The notes under the pieces: model-generated
What the model was told of the DNA's origin: nothing
Databases searched by the model: none
The model's input: only the letters and a program-made list of their open reading frames with translations
Assembly: GCA_947645675.1 (NCBI GenBank)
Contig: CANSDP010000003.1
Span: forward strand, 47,040-111,039
DNA: 64,000 bases
Origin: an uncultured Bacillota bacterium
GTDB lineage: Bacteria; Bacillota; Clostridia; Oscillospirales; Oscillospiraceae
Reading direction: 5' to 3'
Shown: positions 49,231 through 58,007 of the stretch, piece by piece
Position numbering within the stretch: the first letter of the stretch is position 1
Layout: each line of letters starts with the position of its first letter
Translations under genes and position numbers: made by a program

Positions 49231-49782
49231 ATGCGGGAAGACACAATGTTGCAAAAGCTCTGGGCCGGCGACCCCGCCGGGCTGGAGGCCCTGATGGAGC
49301 GGTATATCCCCTATGTCTCCGCGGTGGTGTGGAATATCCTGCGCAGCTCCATGCCGGCCGAGGACGGGGAGGAGGTGGTCTCCGACGTGTTCCTGGCCGC
49401 GTGGCGCCAGCGGGACGATCTGCGGCCCGGCACGGTCAAGGCCTGGCTGGGGGCGGTGGCCCGGAACAGGGCCAAAAACCGCCTGCGCCGGATGGGCCGG
49501 GACCTGCCCCTGGAGGAGGACGCTTTGGAGATTCCCGGTCCAGGAGACCCCTCCGAGCACTATGAGCGGACGGTGGAGCGGCAGCTGGTCCGGCAGGCGG
49601 TGGACGCCCTGCCAGACCAGGACCGGGAGATATTCCTGCGGCACTACTACTACGCGCAGACAGTCCCGGAAATTTCCCGGCAGATGGATCTCAACCAATC
49701 CACCATAAAGACCAGGCTCCGGCGGGGCCGGACCAAGCTGAAGGACATTTTGACAAGGGAGGGGTTTCTCCGTGAAGCGTAA
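49231..49782 (+). CDS. ECF-type RNA polymerase sigma factor
   Basis: 183 aa. Region 2: ALMERYIPYVSAVVWNILRS and EVVSDVFLAAWRQRD; region 4: ALPDQDREIFLRHYYYAQTV and ISRQMDLNQSTIKTRLRRGR. No extra domains. It overlaps its neighbour by 11 bp, and that neighbour has the single-helix layout of a co-encoded anti-sigma factor. The target regulon cannot be seen here. Confidence 0.92.
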   Translation: MREDTMLQKLWAGDPAGLEALMERYIPYVSAVVWNILRSSMPAEDGEEVVSDVFLAAWRQRDDLRPGTVKAWLGAVARNRAKNRLRRMGRDLPLEEDALEIPGPGDPSEHYERTVERQLVRQAVDALPDQDREIFLRHYYYAQTVPEISRQMDLNQSTIKTRLRRGRTKLKDILTREGFLREA

Positions 49783-50953
49783 TATTTCGGACCTGCTGGA
49801 CGGATACCTGGCAGAGGACATGGAATTGGGCGGGGTTCCCCCCTATTCCCCATCAAGAATAAAGGAGATTACTATGAATCACATTATGAATACCGAACAC
49901 AACGATCAGCCCAAGACCAAGGCCCGGGCCGGGAGGCGGCCCATGCGCCTGCTGATTGCCGCCGCCGTGATTGCCGCCTTCTCCGTGTCCGCCCTGGCGG
50001 CGGGCCGCATACTGGGGGGAGGGGAGCTCTTTGGGAACGTATTCTCGCAGGAGAAGGACGCCCTCTCCCAGGGGCAGCTGGACGCCATTGACCAGCTGGT
50101 CCAGTCCTTTGAGACGCAGGACGGCTCGATCCCCACCGCCGTCACCAGCAATGGGGCCACCATCACCCCCGTAGCCGCCCTGGCGGACGAGAACGTCTAC
50201 TATCTGCGCCTGCGGGTGGAGGCCCCCGCGGGAGCCGTACTGCCCGACCTGGACCCGGAGACCAGTTGTTATCAGCTCTTCGGCCCGGAGAAAGAGGACT
50301 CCCTCACCCTGGAGCCCGCCGAAGGGGCCTATCCCGAGTACGCCTTCGGCTATCAGATGGAGTTCCGTCCCCTGCCTGACAGTGATCCCAGCGACAATAT
50401 CAAGGAGTTCGTGATAGAGATGACCAACCTCAGCGACGACGGGATTGCCCTGAACGACGGTGTTTCCAAGGTCCTCACCATCCGCGGGCTGTGGACCCAG
50501 GCCCAGGACAAGAGCTACACCCCCATCTTTACCGGGGAGTTTGCCTTTGACATCGGCCTGAACTTCCAATCTCAGACAGCGGCGCTGCCCGTGGAGGGCC
50601 TCACCTGGCATCATGATCTGCTGGACTACACCAACACCCTCCAGGCGATGACCCTGTCGCCCCTGAGCCTGTCCTACCAGGTGGACAGCACCATGCCGGA
50701 GAACGACCGCGTGGGAGCGCAGCTGGGTACGCTGGAGATCGTGCTGAAGGACGGGTCGGTATTCTACGCGGAGAGCACCGAGTATGACGAGCAGCTTGCC
50801 CGCTATATCGAAAGGGGAGAGATCGAACTGCCCCTCACCGGCGAACCCACCGGCGTGTTTGAGAACTACATCGTTTTTGAGCAGCCCCTGGACCTGACCC
50901 AGGTGGATTACATCCGCTACGGCGAGGCGAAAATCCCCGTTACCGTCGAGTGA
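49772..50953 (+). CDS. Membrane anti-sigma-like protein (DUF4179-like)
   Basis: 393 aa from GTG 49772. The short N-terminal cytosolic part MKRNISDLLDGYLAEDME could bind sigma. One membrane helix follows near residue 60 (LLIAAAVIAAFSVSALAAGRI), then a large extracytoplasmic beta-rich domain (TPVAALADENVYYLRLRVEA). The order is that of DUF4179 proteins encoded with ECF sigma factors in Firmicutes. A terminator follows. Confidence 0.82.
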   Translation: MKRNISDLLDGYLAEDMELGGVPPYSPSRIKEITMNHIMNTEHNDQPKTKARAGRRPMRLLIAAAVIAAFSVSALAAGRILGGGELFGNVFSQEKDALSQGQLDAIDQLVQSFETQDGSIPTAVTSNGATITPVAALADENVYYLRLRVEAPAGAVLPDLDPETSCYQLFGPEKEDSLTLEPAEGAYPEYAFGYQMEFRPLPDSDPSDNIKEFVIEMTNLSDDGIALNDGVSKVLTIRGLWTQAQDKSYTPIFTGEFAFDIGLNFQSQTAALPVEGLTWHHDLLDYTNTLQAMTLSPLSLSYQVDSTMPENDRVGAQLGTLEIVLKDGSVFYAESTEYDEQLARYIERGEIELPLTGEPTGVFENYIVFEQPLDLTQVDYIRYGEAKIPVTVE

Positions 50954-50987
50954 TTTCCAGCTCTTGAGCGACAGCCCCCACAACAGC

Positions 50988-51024
50988 AACGGATGGCCGG
51001 TAATTCGGCCATCCGTTGTTTTTT
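50988..51024 (+). terminator. Terminator of the sigma/anti-sigma operon
   Basis: AACGGATGGCCG and CGGCCATCCGTT form the stem, followed by GTTTTTT. Confidence 0.9.
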
Positions 51025-51026
51025 AA

Positions 51027-51147
51027 AGCCCCCCTCTCCGAGGGAGGTGGCACGGCGAAGCCGTGACGGAGGGAGTCCTCCGGAGGTCTGCGGGGGTGAC
51101 TCCCTCAGTCAGCCTGCGGCTGACAGCTCCCTCAGAGAGGGAGCCTT
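51027..51147. repeat. Family B dispersed repeat
   Basis: Near-identical to the copy at 17524-17650 on both sides of a variable centre (here TCTGCGGGGGT). Its right end touches the stop codon of the minus-strand 56-aa gene. Confidence 0.85.
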
Positions 51148-51317
51148 TATTCGGACATCCGTTGTTGTTTATCGATTGCGTTCAATGACAATTCTCCAGC
51201 AAGCTTAAAGAGCGCATCGGCCATAACTTTTTCTGCGGGAAGGCCGCCGGCCTTGTTTCCGACCTCTGCATAAAAGGCAAATACATAGTCGGGAATCTTG
51301 CGGGTAATTTTTCTCAC
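51147..51317 (-). CDS. Unrecognised 56-aa protein, divergent from an XRE gene
   Basis: GTG 51317 to TAA 51147; GGAGG 10 nt upstream and a consensus promoter beyond. Sequence starts VRKITRKIPDYVFAFYAEVG and has helical AEKVMADALFKLAGELS. It is soluble, with no Cys. I do not recognise it. The divergent XRE protein and the palindrome over the promoter suggest that it is the regulated partner. Its 3' end abuts a family B repeat, so the original end may have been replaced. Confidence 0.6.
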   Translation of the reverse strand: MRKITRKIPDYVFAFYAEVGNKAGGLPAEKVMADALFKLAGELSLNAIDKQQRMSE

Positions 51318-51355
51318 GACATCATAACCTCCGTCCGTTTTAGAAAGATAAAATA

Positions 51356-51393
51356 AGTATACTACTTTTACCGAATGAGGTCAACTGACCTCA
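51356..51393 (-). promoter_or_regulatory. Promoter with palindromic operator
   Basis: Minus strand TTGACC (51379-51384), 17 bp, TATACT (51356-51361). The inverted repeat TGAGGTCA-AC-TGACCTCA (51376-51393) covers the -35 hexamer. Confidence 0.8.
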
Positions 51394-51442
51394 TAAATTT
51401 TTCTGCCCGCTGTTATCCTAATAGGGAACAGGGGGGAGCGAG

Positions 51443-51673
51443 ATGGTAAAGCCTGAGATCACTGGCCGGGTTTTGGCGGAGTATCGGGAGCGGAAGGGGT
51501 TTACGCAGGATGTGCTCAGCGGGTTGGCTGGGCTGGACCGTACCCACTACAGCAAGCTGGAGCGGGGCCAGCGCAGTCCTACCCTGGATACGCTCTTCAA
51601 GCTCGGGCAGGCATTGGGGGTGCCACCCCATGAAATCGTGAAAGCCATTGAGCAGGCGCACACAGAAAACTAA
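51443..51673 (+). CDS. XRE-family transcriptional regulator
   Basis: 76 aa, one HTH_3 domain: LAEYRERKGFTQDVLSGLAG, LDRTHYSKLERGQRSPTLDT, then LFKLGQALGVPPHEIVK. GGGGGGAG precedes ATG 51443. It is a stand-alone DNA-binding module and a likely repressor of the divergent 56-aa gene through the TGAGGTCA palindrome. Confidence 0.88.
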   Translation: MVKPEITGRVLAEYRERKGFTQDVLSGLAGLDRTHYSKLERGQRSPTLDTLFKLGQALGVPPHEIVKAIEQAHTEN

Positions 51674-51716
51674 ACGTTCTGTATTTTGCTAAGCGAAAAT
51701 ACGGAGCGTTTTTTGT
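51674..51716 (+). terminator. Terminator of the XRE gene
   Basis: ACGTTCTGTATTTTG pairs with CGAAAATACGGAGCGT with a mismatch or two, followed by TTTTTTG. Confidence 0.78.
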
Positions 51717-51786
51717 TTTGCCGGAATTTTGGAGGGCTCCGGACGATTTTGTCGGGACCTGTGCGCCCGGAAAGGAACGAAATGGT

Positions 51787-51815
51787 TTGCAATCCCAGGC
51801 TGTTTGGTGTAGAAT
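51787..51815 (+). promoter_or_regulatory. Promoter of the zinc-ribbon gene and amidohydrolase
   Basis: TTGCAA (51787-51792), 17 bp, TAGAAT (51810-51815). Confidence 0.72.
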
Positions 51816-51851
51816 ACACACAGTCAATTTTTAAATTGGAGGAGTATCGGT

Positions 51852-52244
51852 ATGGATGAAAAGGTAAGGGCGCTATTGGAGCAGGTAAGGGGAGCGGCCA
51901 ACTACGCCGCCGATGCCGCCGCGGACGGAGCCCGGGCCGCGGGCCGGAGAGCGGGGCAGATGGTGGACGTGGCCAAGCTGAACGTTCAGCTCTTCGACCT
52001 GAACGGTGAGTATAACGATGTCCTGCGCCAGCTGGGCCAGGTGATGGTGGATACCCACCAGGGCCAGGCCCCGGAGAGCGGCACGGTGACCGCTCTGCTG
52101 AACCAGGCGGACGAGAGGGCGGGCCGGATCGCCGAGCTGAAGGGCCGCATTGCCGACCTGAAGCAGAGCCAGGCCTGCCCCGTATGCGGCGAGCCCTGCG
52201 GGAAAAATGACAAATTCTGCCGCTCCTGCGGCGAAAGACTGTGA
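51852..52244 (+). CDS. Zinc-ribbon protein with helical N-terminus
   Basis: 130 aa. The first 100 residues are helical and Ala-rich (AANYAADAAADGARAAGRRA; AELKGRIADLKQ). The C-terminus is a zinc ribbon, CPVCGEPCGKNDKFCRSCGE. The two CxxC pairs are intact. It is the first gene before the amidohydrolase. Function unknown; such proteins are often ribosome- or membrane-associated. Confidence 0.8.
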   Translation: MDEKVRALLEQVRGAANYAADAAADGARAAGRRAGQMVDVAKLNVQLFDLNGEYNDVLRQLGQVMVDTHQGQAPESGTVTALLNQADERAGRIAELKGRIADLKQSQACPVCGEPCGKNDKFCRSCGERL

Positions 52245-52255
52245 GGAGGAACAGA

Positions 52256-53557
52256 ATGAAGACCTTGTTTACCAACGTCACCGCCGTGACCATGGACCCG
52301 GCCGGCCCGGTCCTCAAGGACGCCTTTGTGGCGGTGGAGGGCATGAAGATCGCTTCGGTGGGGACCCGGCGCCCCGCCGGGGACTTCGACCGGGTGGTGG
52401 ACTGCGCCGGGAAAGTGATGATGCCCGGCCTCATCAACGCCCATACCCATATCCCCATGGTGCTGATGCGGGGCTACGGCGGGGGCTGTGACCTGCACAC
52501 CTGGCTCAATGAGTATATTTTCCCCGCCGAGAGCCGGTGGGACGACCAGTCCATTGCCGCCGCCACTCAGCTGGGGCTGGCGGAGATGATCTCCTCCGGC
52601 GTGACCTGCATCGCCGATATGTATATGCGCACCGATATCATCGCCCGGGAGGTGGTGAAGGCCGGTATCTCAGCCAACCTGTCCTGCGGCGCGGTCTACT
52701 TCGGCGCCCCGGAGGACTTTTCCCCGGAGAAGTGCGGCGACTGTCAGGCCACCGAGGAGCTGCGGAAGAGCTGGCACGGGGCGGAGGACGGACAGATCCT
52801 GATCGACGCCTCGATCCACGCGGAATACACCTCCTGCCCCCCTCTGTGGCAGTGGGTGGCCGACTACGGCCAGCGGTTCGATCTGGGGATGCACGTCCAT
52901 ATTTCAGAAACCCGGTCGGAGCATGAGAAGTGCCTGGAGAAGTATGGCAAAACCCCCATTGCCCTCTTTGACCAGTACGGCGTGTGGGAGCGGGGGGGCC
53001 AGGCGGCCCACTGCGTCTGGGTGAGCGATGAGGACATGGAGATCATGGCCCGGAAAAGGATTACCGCCATCCATAACCCCTATTCCAACCTGAAGCTGGG
53101 CTCCGGCGTGGCCCGTGTGCCCGTCCTGAGCAGGGCGGGAGTGAACATCGCCCTGGGCACCGACGGCGTCAGCTCCCACAACAGCACCGACCTGTTCGCC
53201 GACATGAAGCTGGCCGCCATTCTCCACAACGGCGTGGGCTGTGACCCCATGGCCGTGACCGCCCCCCAGGCTCTGGCTATGGCCACCGTCAACGGGGCTA
53301 AGGCCCTGCGCAGGGACACCGGTGTCATCGCCCCCGGCAAAATGGCCGACCTGATTCTGGTGGACTTCACCGCCCCCAACCTGATTCCCTGCCACGACCC
53401 GGCGGAAAACCTGGTGTTCTCCGCCTATGGCAGCAACGTGGTCATGAATATGGCCCGGGGAAGGATCATATATGAGAATGGGACCTTCCTCACCTTAGAC
53501 CTGGAAAAGATTCGGGCCGAGGTGAAGGACTATGCCCTGCCCAAGATTTTTGGTTAA
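52256..53557 (+). CDS. Amidohydrolase, MTA/SAH deaminase-like
   Basis: 433 aa from ATG 52256 (GAGGAGG upstream). Metal-dependent amidohydrolase motifs: GLINAHTHIPMVLMRG (HxH), HVHISETRSEHEKC, a His in AAHCVWVSDED, and the catalytic Asp in LGTDGVSSHNSTDLFADM. This set fits 5-methylthioadenosine/S-adenosylhomocysteine deaminases (MtaD), though related guanine or cytosine deaminases cannot be excluded. Confidence 0.9.
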   Translation: MKTLFTNVTAVTMDPAGPVLKDAFVAVEGMKIASVGTRRPAGDFDRVVDCAGKVMMPGLINAHTHIPMVLMRGYGGGCDLHTWLNEYIFPAESRWDDQSIAAATQLGLAEMISSGVTCIADMYMRTDIIAREVVKAGISANLSCGAVYFGAPEDFSPEKCGDCQATEELRKSWHGAEDGQILIDASIHAEYTSCPPLWQWVADYGQRFDLGMHVHISETRSEHEKCLEKYGKTPIALFDQYGVWERGGQAAHCVWVSDEDMEIMARKRITAIHNPYSNLKLGSGVARVPVLSRAGVNIALGTDGVSSHNSTDLFADMKLAAILHNGVGCDPMAVTAPQALAMATVNGAKALRRDTGVIAPGKMADLILVDFTAPNLIPCHDPAENLVFSAYGSNVVMNMARGRIIYENGTFLTLDLEKIRAEVKDYALPKIFG

Positions 53558-53598
53558 CGCCCTTCCGCCAGCGGCGGAACAGATCAAGGAGGCTGCCT

Positions 53599-55446
53599 AT
53601 GGCCCGATATGACGCGCCCTCCCGCCGGAGCGGCGGGCAAAAACAAAATACCTTCTTCGGCGGGGCGGCGATCCTGGCGGCGGGCATCCTGATCGTCAAG
53701 CTGATCGGCATGTTCTACAAAATCCCCCTGACCAACGTTATCGGGGCCCAGGGGAATACTGACTTCGCCAACGCCTATAACATCTATGTGGTTTTGCTCA
53801 CCATCTCCACCGCCGGGCTTCCGGTGGCGCTGTCCAAGCTGGTGAGCGAGGCCAACGCCCAGGGCCGGCGCAATCAGGTGCGGCGCACCTTCCAGCTGGC
53901 CATGGGCATGTTCCTGATTCTGGGGGCCGTCTCCTTCATCATCATGTATTTCAAGGCCGACTGGCTGGCCGGCATGATGCACGACACCAAGGCCGTCCAC
54001 GGCATCAAGGCCCTGGCCCCGGCGGTGGTGTGCGTGGGCTGTCTGGCCGCCCTCCGGGGTTACAGCCAGGGACATATGAACATGACACCCACCTCGGTGT
54101 CTCAGATCATCGAGGCGGCCTGCAAGCTGGCCATCGGTCTGCCCCTGGCCTGGTGGCTCATCAGCAAGCTGAACCGCCCACCGGAGATTGCCGCCGCCGG
54201 AGCTATCACCGGCGTGACGGTGGGCACCATGGTGGCCCTGGTGTATATGACGGTGAGCTTCCTGATGACCCGGTCGGAGGAGTCCCGCCGGACCCGGGAC
54301 ATTCCCGACAGCACGGGGACCATCCTGCGGGACATTCTGCGCATCGCGATCCCCATTACCCTCAGCTCCTCCATGGTGGGCATCGTCAACGTGATTGACG
54401 CCTCCCTGGTCCAGGGCCAGCTCCAGCGGGTGCTGCTGGAGAACCCGGACAGCTGGAAGATGTATGTCAACTTTGTGGACTTCGCCCCTCTGGAGAGCGC
54501 CCTGAACGCCTGGAAGGAGACCCTGGCCGGGGCTCCCGCCACCATGGCGGCCCTCAGCGCCCAGGTGGATCAGGAGCTGGCCTCTCAGGTGGCCCAGTCT
54601 GCGGCCCAGGAGCTCCACGCCACCCTGGAATCTCTGAGCCGGACCCTCTATGGCAACTACTACGGCGCGCTGAACATCTACAATCTGCCCGCCTCCCTGA
54701 TGACGGCCATCACCGCCTCGGTGATTCCCGCTGTCTCCGGGGCGCTGGCCCGCCGGGACCGGCGGGGGGCCTCCCGGGTGGCCGGGTCCTCCCTGCGCAT
54801 CACCGCGCTGCTGGCCTGCCCCATGGGTGTGGGCCTGCTTGTCCTGGGCGAGCCCATTATCCGGCTGCTTTATCCCAAGCTGGAGGCCGAGCTGGCCGGG
54901 CCGCTGCTGTCAGCCCTGGGCGTGGCCGCCGTTTTTGTGTGCCTGATGCTGGTGTGCAACTCCATCATCCAGGCCTATGGATTTGTCAACGTCCCCATCC
55001 TGGTGATGGTGGGCGGCGGCGTGGTGAAGATTTTTGCCAATTACAACGCGGTGGCCATGCCCCGGGTGGGCATCTACGGCGCGCCCCTGGGCAACATCCT
55101 GTGCTTTGGGCTGTGCCTGCTGCTGGACCTGATTATTATCGCCCGGGCGATCCCCCGACACCCCCGCTATCTGGATGTCTTTCTCAAGCCCATGATTGCC
55201 TCCTCCGCGATGGGCGCGGCGGCCTGGGCGGTGTACGGTCTGGCCTCCCGGGTGCTCAGCTCGGTCCCCGAGGGGGAGACGGAGGCGGTCCTCAGCCGCG
55301 CCGGCAGCGTCATCTCTGTGATGGGGGCCATCGGCGTGGCGATGGCTGTCTACTTCGGCCTGGTAATCGCCCTGCGGGCCATCTCCCGGGACGACCTGTC
55401 CCTGATGCCCAAGGGGGACAAAATTGCCCGTCTGCTCCATCTGTAA
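53599..55446 (+). CDS. MOP-superfamily flippase, SpoVB/PST-type
   Basis: 615 aa with about fourteen membrane helices. The opening FFGGAAILAAGILIVKLIGM and FYKIPLTNVIGAQG is typical of SpoVB-like lipid-II or polysaccharide flippases, and LRGYSQGHMNMTPTSVSQII is the family's central motif. A long loop between helices (residues about 270-350) is larger than usual. It may export peptidoglycan precursors, possibly during sporulation. Confidence 0.9.
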   Translation: MARYDAPSRRSGGQKQNTFFGGAAILAAGILIVKLIGMFYKIPLTNVIGAQGNTDFANAYNIYVVLLTISTAGLPVALSKLVSEANAQGRRNQVRRTFQLAMGMFLILGAVSFIIMYFKADWLAGMMHDTKAVHGIKALAPAVVCVGCLAALRGYSQGHMNMTPTSVSQIIEAACKLAIGLPLAWWLISKLNRPPEIAAAGAITGVTVGTMVALVYMTVSFLMTRSEESRRTRDIPDSTGTILRDILRIAIPITLSSSMVGIVNVIDASLVQGQLQRVLLENPDSWKMYVNFVDFAPLESALNAWKETLAGAPATMAALSAQVDQELASQVAQSAAQELHATLESLSRTLYGNYYGALNIYNLPASLMTAITASVIPAVSGALARRDRRGASRVAGSSLRITALLACPMGVGLLVLGEPIIRLLYPKLEAELAGPLLSALGVAAVFVCLMLVCNSIIQAYGFVNVPILVMVGGGVVKIFANYNAVAMPRVGIYGAPLGNILCFGLCLLLDLIIIARAIPRHPRYLDVFLKPMIASSAMGAAAWAVYGLASRVLSSVPEGETEAVLSRAGSVISVMGAIGVAMAVYFGLVIALRAISRDDLSLMPKGDKIARLLHL

Positions 55447-55540
55447 CGGTGAGGTATGCCGGGGAATTCTGGGAGAAAGAGAATGAATTTTTACTTTCCC
55501 GGAAAAAGATATAAAAAAGACTTGATAAGAAGGCGAATTT

Positions 55541-56323
55541 GTGGTAGATTTTAAAGTAGCCGAATGTTATAAAATAGGCGATCTTTTGCGCTTAATGGAA
55601 TTGCTCCGCTCTCCCGAGGGCTGTCCCTGGGACCGGGCCCAAACGCACCGGTCCATTCGGGACAATATGCTGGAGGAGGCCTATGAGGCCGCCGACGCCA
55701 TTGACCGGGGGGACATGGACAACCTGAAGGAGGAGCTGGGCGACGTGCTCTTCCAGACCGTGTTTCACTCCGCCCTTGCACAGGAGGCCGGGGCCTTTAC
55801 CTTCGACGACGTGGTGGACGGGGTCTGTAGGAAGCTGGTATTCCGGCACCCCCATGTTTTCGGCACAGAGGACGCGGAGGACGGGCCCCAGGCTCTGTCG
55901 GTCTGGGACGCCCGGAAGCGGGAGGAGAAGGGACAGCGGACCGCCGCCGATACCCTGGACAGTGTGGCCCGGGCCCTGCCCGCCCTGACCCGCGCCTCCA
56001 AACTCCAGTCCAAGGCGGCTAAGGCTGGCTTCGACTGGAAGGACGCCGCTCCGGCCCTGGACAAGCTCCGGGAGGAGCTGGGGGAGCTGGAGCGGGCCAT
56101 CGCCGAGGGGAGCAACATTGAGGAGGAGCTGGGTGATCTGCTGTTTGCCGCTGTTAAGGTAGGACGCTTTACGCAGGTGGACGGCGAGACCGCTCTGCAA
56201 AGGGCCTGCGAAAAGTTCATCCGCCGCTTCCGCCGGGTGGAGGAGCTGGCGGGCGGGCCGCTGGACCAGCTGGATGTTCCGGCGTTGGAGGAGCTGTGGT
56301 CCAGGGCGAAAAGAGAGGCTTAA
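55541..56323 (+). CDS. mazG: Nucleoside triphosphate pyrophosphohydrolase MazG
   Basis: 260 aa from GTG 55541. Two MazG modules: CPWDRAQTHRSIRDNMLEEA with EEAYEAADAI and EELGDVLFQTVFHSAL, and the second EELGELERAI with EELGDLLFAAVKVGR. Each carries the ExxE...ExxD metal motif. MazG hydrolyses NTPs to NMP and PPi and limits mutagenic nucleotides. Here it precedes hup and rqcP, a common Firmicutes order. Confidence 0.94.
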   Translation: MVDFKVAECYKIGDLLRLMELLRSPEGCPWDRAQTHRSIRDNMLEEAYEAADAIDRGDMDNLKEELGDVLFQTVFHSALAQEAGAFTFDDVVDGVCRKLVFRHPHVFGTEDAEDGPQALSVWDARKREEKGQRTAADTLDSVARALPALTRASKLQSKAAKAGFDWKDAAPALDKLREELGELERAIAEGSNIEEELGDLLFAAVKVGRFTQVDGETALQRACEKFIRRFRRVEELAGGPLDQLDVPALEELWSRAKREA

Positions 56324-56404
56324 TGCCCGATCTGGAAGGGCTTAAGTATAGATTTCGACAGTCCGCCCCGCGGACTGCCAATATGATGCACAGGAGGAGA
56401 AAAC

Positions 56405-56680
56405 ATGAATAAGACGGAACTGATCGCGGCAGTGGCGGAGAGGTCGGAGCTTTCCAAAAAGGACGCGGAGGCGGTTGTCACCGCCCTGGTTGACGTCGTC
56501 ACCGAGTCCCTGCGCCGGGAGGAGAAGGTCCAGCTGGTGGGCTTCGGGTCGTTTGAGGTGAAGGTCCGGGCTGAGCGGATGGGCCGTAACCCCCAGACAA
56601 AAGAGCCCATTCCCATCCCCGCATCCAAGGCCCCGGTCTTTAAGGCTGGAAAGGCGCTGAAGGACGCGGTCGCCCGATAA
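56405..56680 (+). CDS. hup: DNA-binding protein HU
   Basis: 91 aa. Full HU fold: [60 protein letters not shown] and the end GKALKDAV. The proline-tipped DNA-binding arm is intact. The leader has a hairpin CAGTCCG...CGGACTG at about 56359-56377. GGAGGAG lies before ATG 56405. Confidence 0.97.
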   Translation: MNKTELIAAVAERSELSKKDAEAVVTALVDVVTESLRREEKVQLVGFGSFEVKVRAERMGRNPQTKEPIPIPASKAPVFKAGKALKDAVAR

Positions 56681-56689
56681 ATTAAATAC

Positions 56690-56722
56690 AAAGGGGCGCC
56701 GCCAGGCGTCCCTTTCATTTTT
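56690..56722 (+). terminator. hup terminator
   Basis: AAAGGGGCGCC pairs with GGCGTCCCTTT around GCCA, followed by CATTTTT. Confidence 0.82.
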
Positions 56723-56733
56723 GGAGGAATTTT

Positions 56734-56976
56734 ATGCGGTTAGACAAGTGGTTAAAGGTCTCCCGGCTGATCAAGCGGCGCACCGTGGCCAACGAGGCCT
56801 GCGACAATGAGCGGGTGTCCGTCAACGGCCGGCCCGTCCGGGCCAGCTACGACGTGAAGGTGGGCGACAAGATTGAACTGCGCTTCGGGGCCAACACCGT
56901 CAAGGTGGAGGTGCTGGTGGTGGCCGACAATGTGGGCAAGGCGGACGCCGCCGCCATGTACCGGGAGATTTTATGA
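56734..56976 (+). CDS. rqcP: Ribosome-quality-control S4 protein RqcP
   Basis: 80 aa, one S4 domain: MRLDKWLKVSRLIKRRTVAN, VSVNGRPVRASYDVKVGDKI. RqcP (YabO) assists RqcH in alanine tailing of stalled nascent chains. The hup-rqcP order is conserved in Firmicutes. It overlaps apbE by 4 bp (ATGA). Confidence 0.94.
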   Translation: MRLDKWLKVSRLIKRRTVANEACDNERVSVNGRPVRASYDVKVGDKIELRFGANTVKVEVLVVADNVGKADAAAMYREIL

Positions 56977-58007
56977 AAAAGGGTCTGCTGTGGGTTCTGC
57001 TGGCCCTCTGCACCCTGACGGGCTGCCAAAAGGCCCCCGAGCCGGTGGAGGCCACCACCTTCGCCATGGACACAGTGATGGACTTCACTCTGTACGGAGA
57101 CTGGGACCGGGAGCGCGCCAAGGAGGTCCGGGACTGGATGCTGGAGCGGCTGGGCTGGCTGGACGGGAAGCTGTCCGCAACCAAGGAGGGGAGCGATGTA
57201 GGCCAGATCAACCGGGCGGGGGGAGAGAGCGTAGAGGTGGGTACGCCCACAGCTGAGTTGCTGTCTCAGTCCCTGGAGCTGTGTGAGGTCACCGGCGGGG
57301 CGCTGGACATCACCGCCTATCCTGCTGTAAAGGCATGGGGCTTTACTCAGGAGGAGCACCGGGTCCCCGCTCCTGATGAGCTGGAGGCGCTGGCCCAAAG
57401 CATCGACTACTCCGCCGTCAGACTGGAGGGGGATACCGTCACCCTCCCGGAGGGGATGGAGCTCGACCTGGGGGCGGTGGCCAAGGGCTACGCCGGGGAT
57501 GTGCTGGCGGAGACCGTCCGGGCCAGCGATATCCCCTCCGCCCTGCTGGACCTGGGGCAGAGCACCATTATGGCCGTGGGGACCAAGCCCGGCGGCGCAC
57601 CCTGGCGGATTGGAGTGGTGGACCCGGCCCAGCCGGGGAGCTATTTCGCCGTTGTGGAGCTGGAGGACATGGCTATGGGTACCTCCGGGGGATATCAGCG
57701 GTATTTTGAACAGGACGGGGAGACCTACTGGCACATTCTGGACCCGGACACCGCCGCCCCCGCCCGGTCCGGGCTGGCCTCGGTGACGGTGGTGTCCCCC
57801 TCCGCCTTCCTCTGCGACGGCCTGTCCACCGCCCTGTTTGTTATGGGCCTGGAGGAGGGCGCCCAGCTCTGGCGGGACCACCCCGAGCTGGAATTTGAGG
57901 CCATTTTCGTGACGGAGAAGGGGGAAATCTACCGCACTGCCGGGCTGGAGGATCGCTTCTCCCTGGCGGAGGGCTATGAGGGCCGGGAGGTGGTGGTGCT
58001 GGAATGA
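56973..58007 (+). CDS. apbE: FAD:protein FMN transferase lipoprotein
   Basis: 344 aa. Lipoprotein signal with lipobox LTGC near residue 18. ApbE links FMN covalently to exported flavoproteins. Motifs: TFAMDTVMDFTLYGD, GGALDITAYPAV, LDLGAVAKGYAGDVL, LLDLGQSTIMAVG and ILDPDTAAPA. The catalytic Asp/Thr pair is in CDGLSTALFVMG. It overlaps both flanking genes. Confidence 0.93.
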   Translation: MKKGLLWVLLALCTLTGCQKAPEPVEATTFAMDTVMDFTLYGDWDRERAKEVRDWMLERLGWLDGKLSATKEGSDVGQINRAGGESVEVGTPTAELLSQSLELCEVTGGALDITAYPAVKAWGFTQEEHRVPAPDELEALAQSIDYSAVRLEGDTVTLPEGMELDLGAVAKGYAGDVLAETVRASDIPSALLDLGQSTIMAVGTKPGGAPWRIGVVDPAQPGSYFAVVELEDMAMGTSGGYQRYFEQDGETYWHILDPDTAAPARSGLASVTVVSPSAFLCDGLSTALFVMGLEEGAQLWRDHPELEFEAIFVTEKGEIYRTAGLEDRFSLAEGYEGREVVVLE

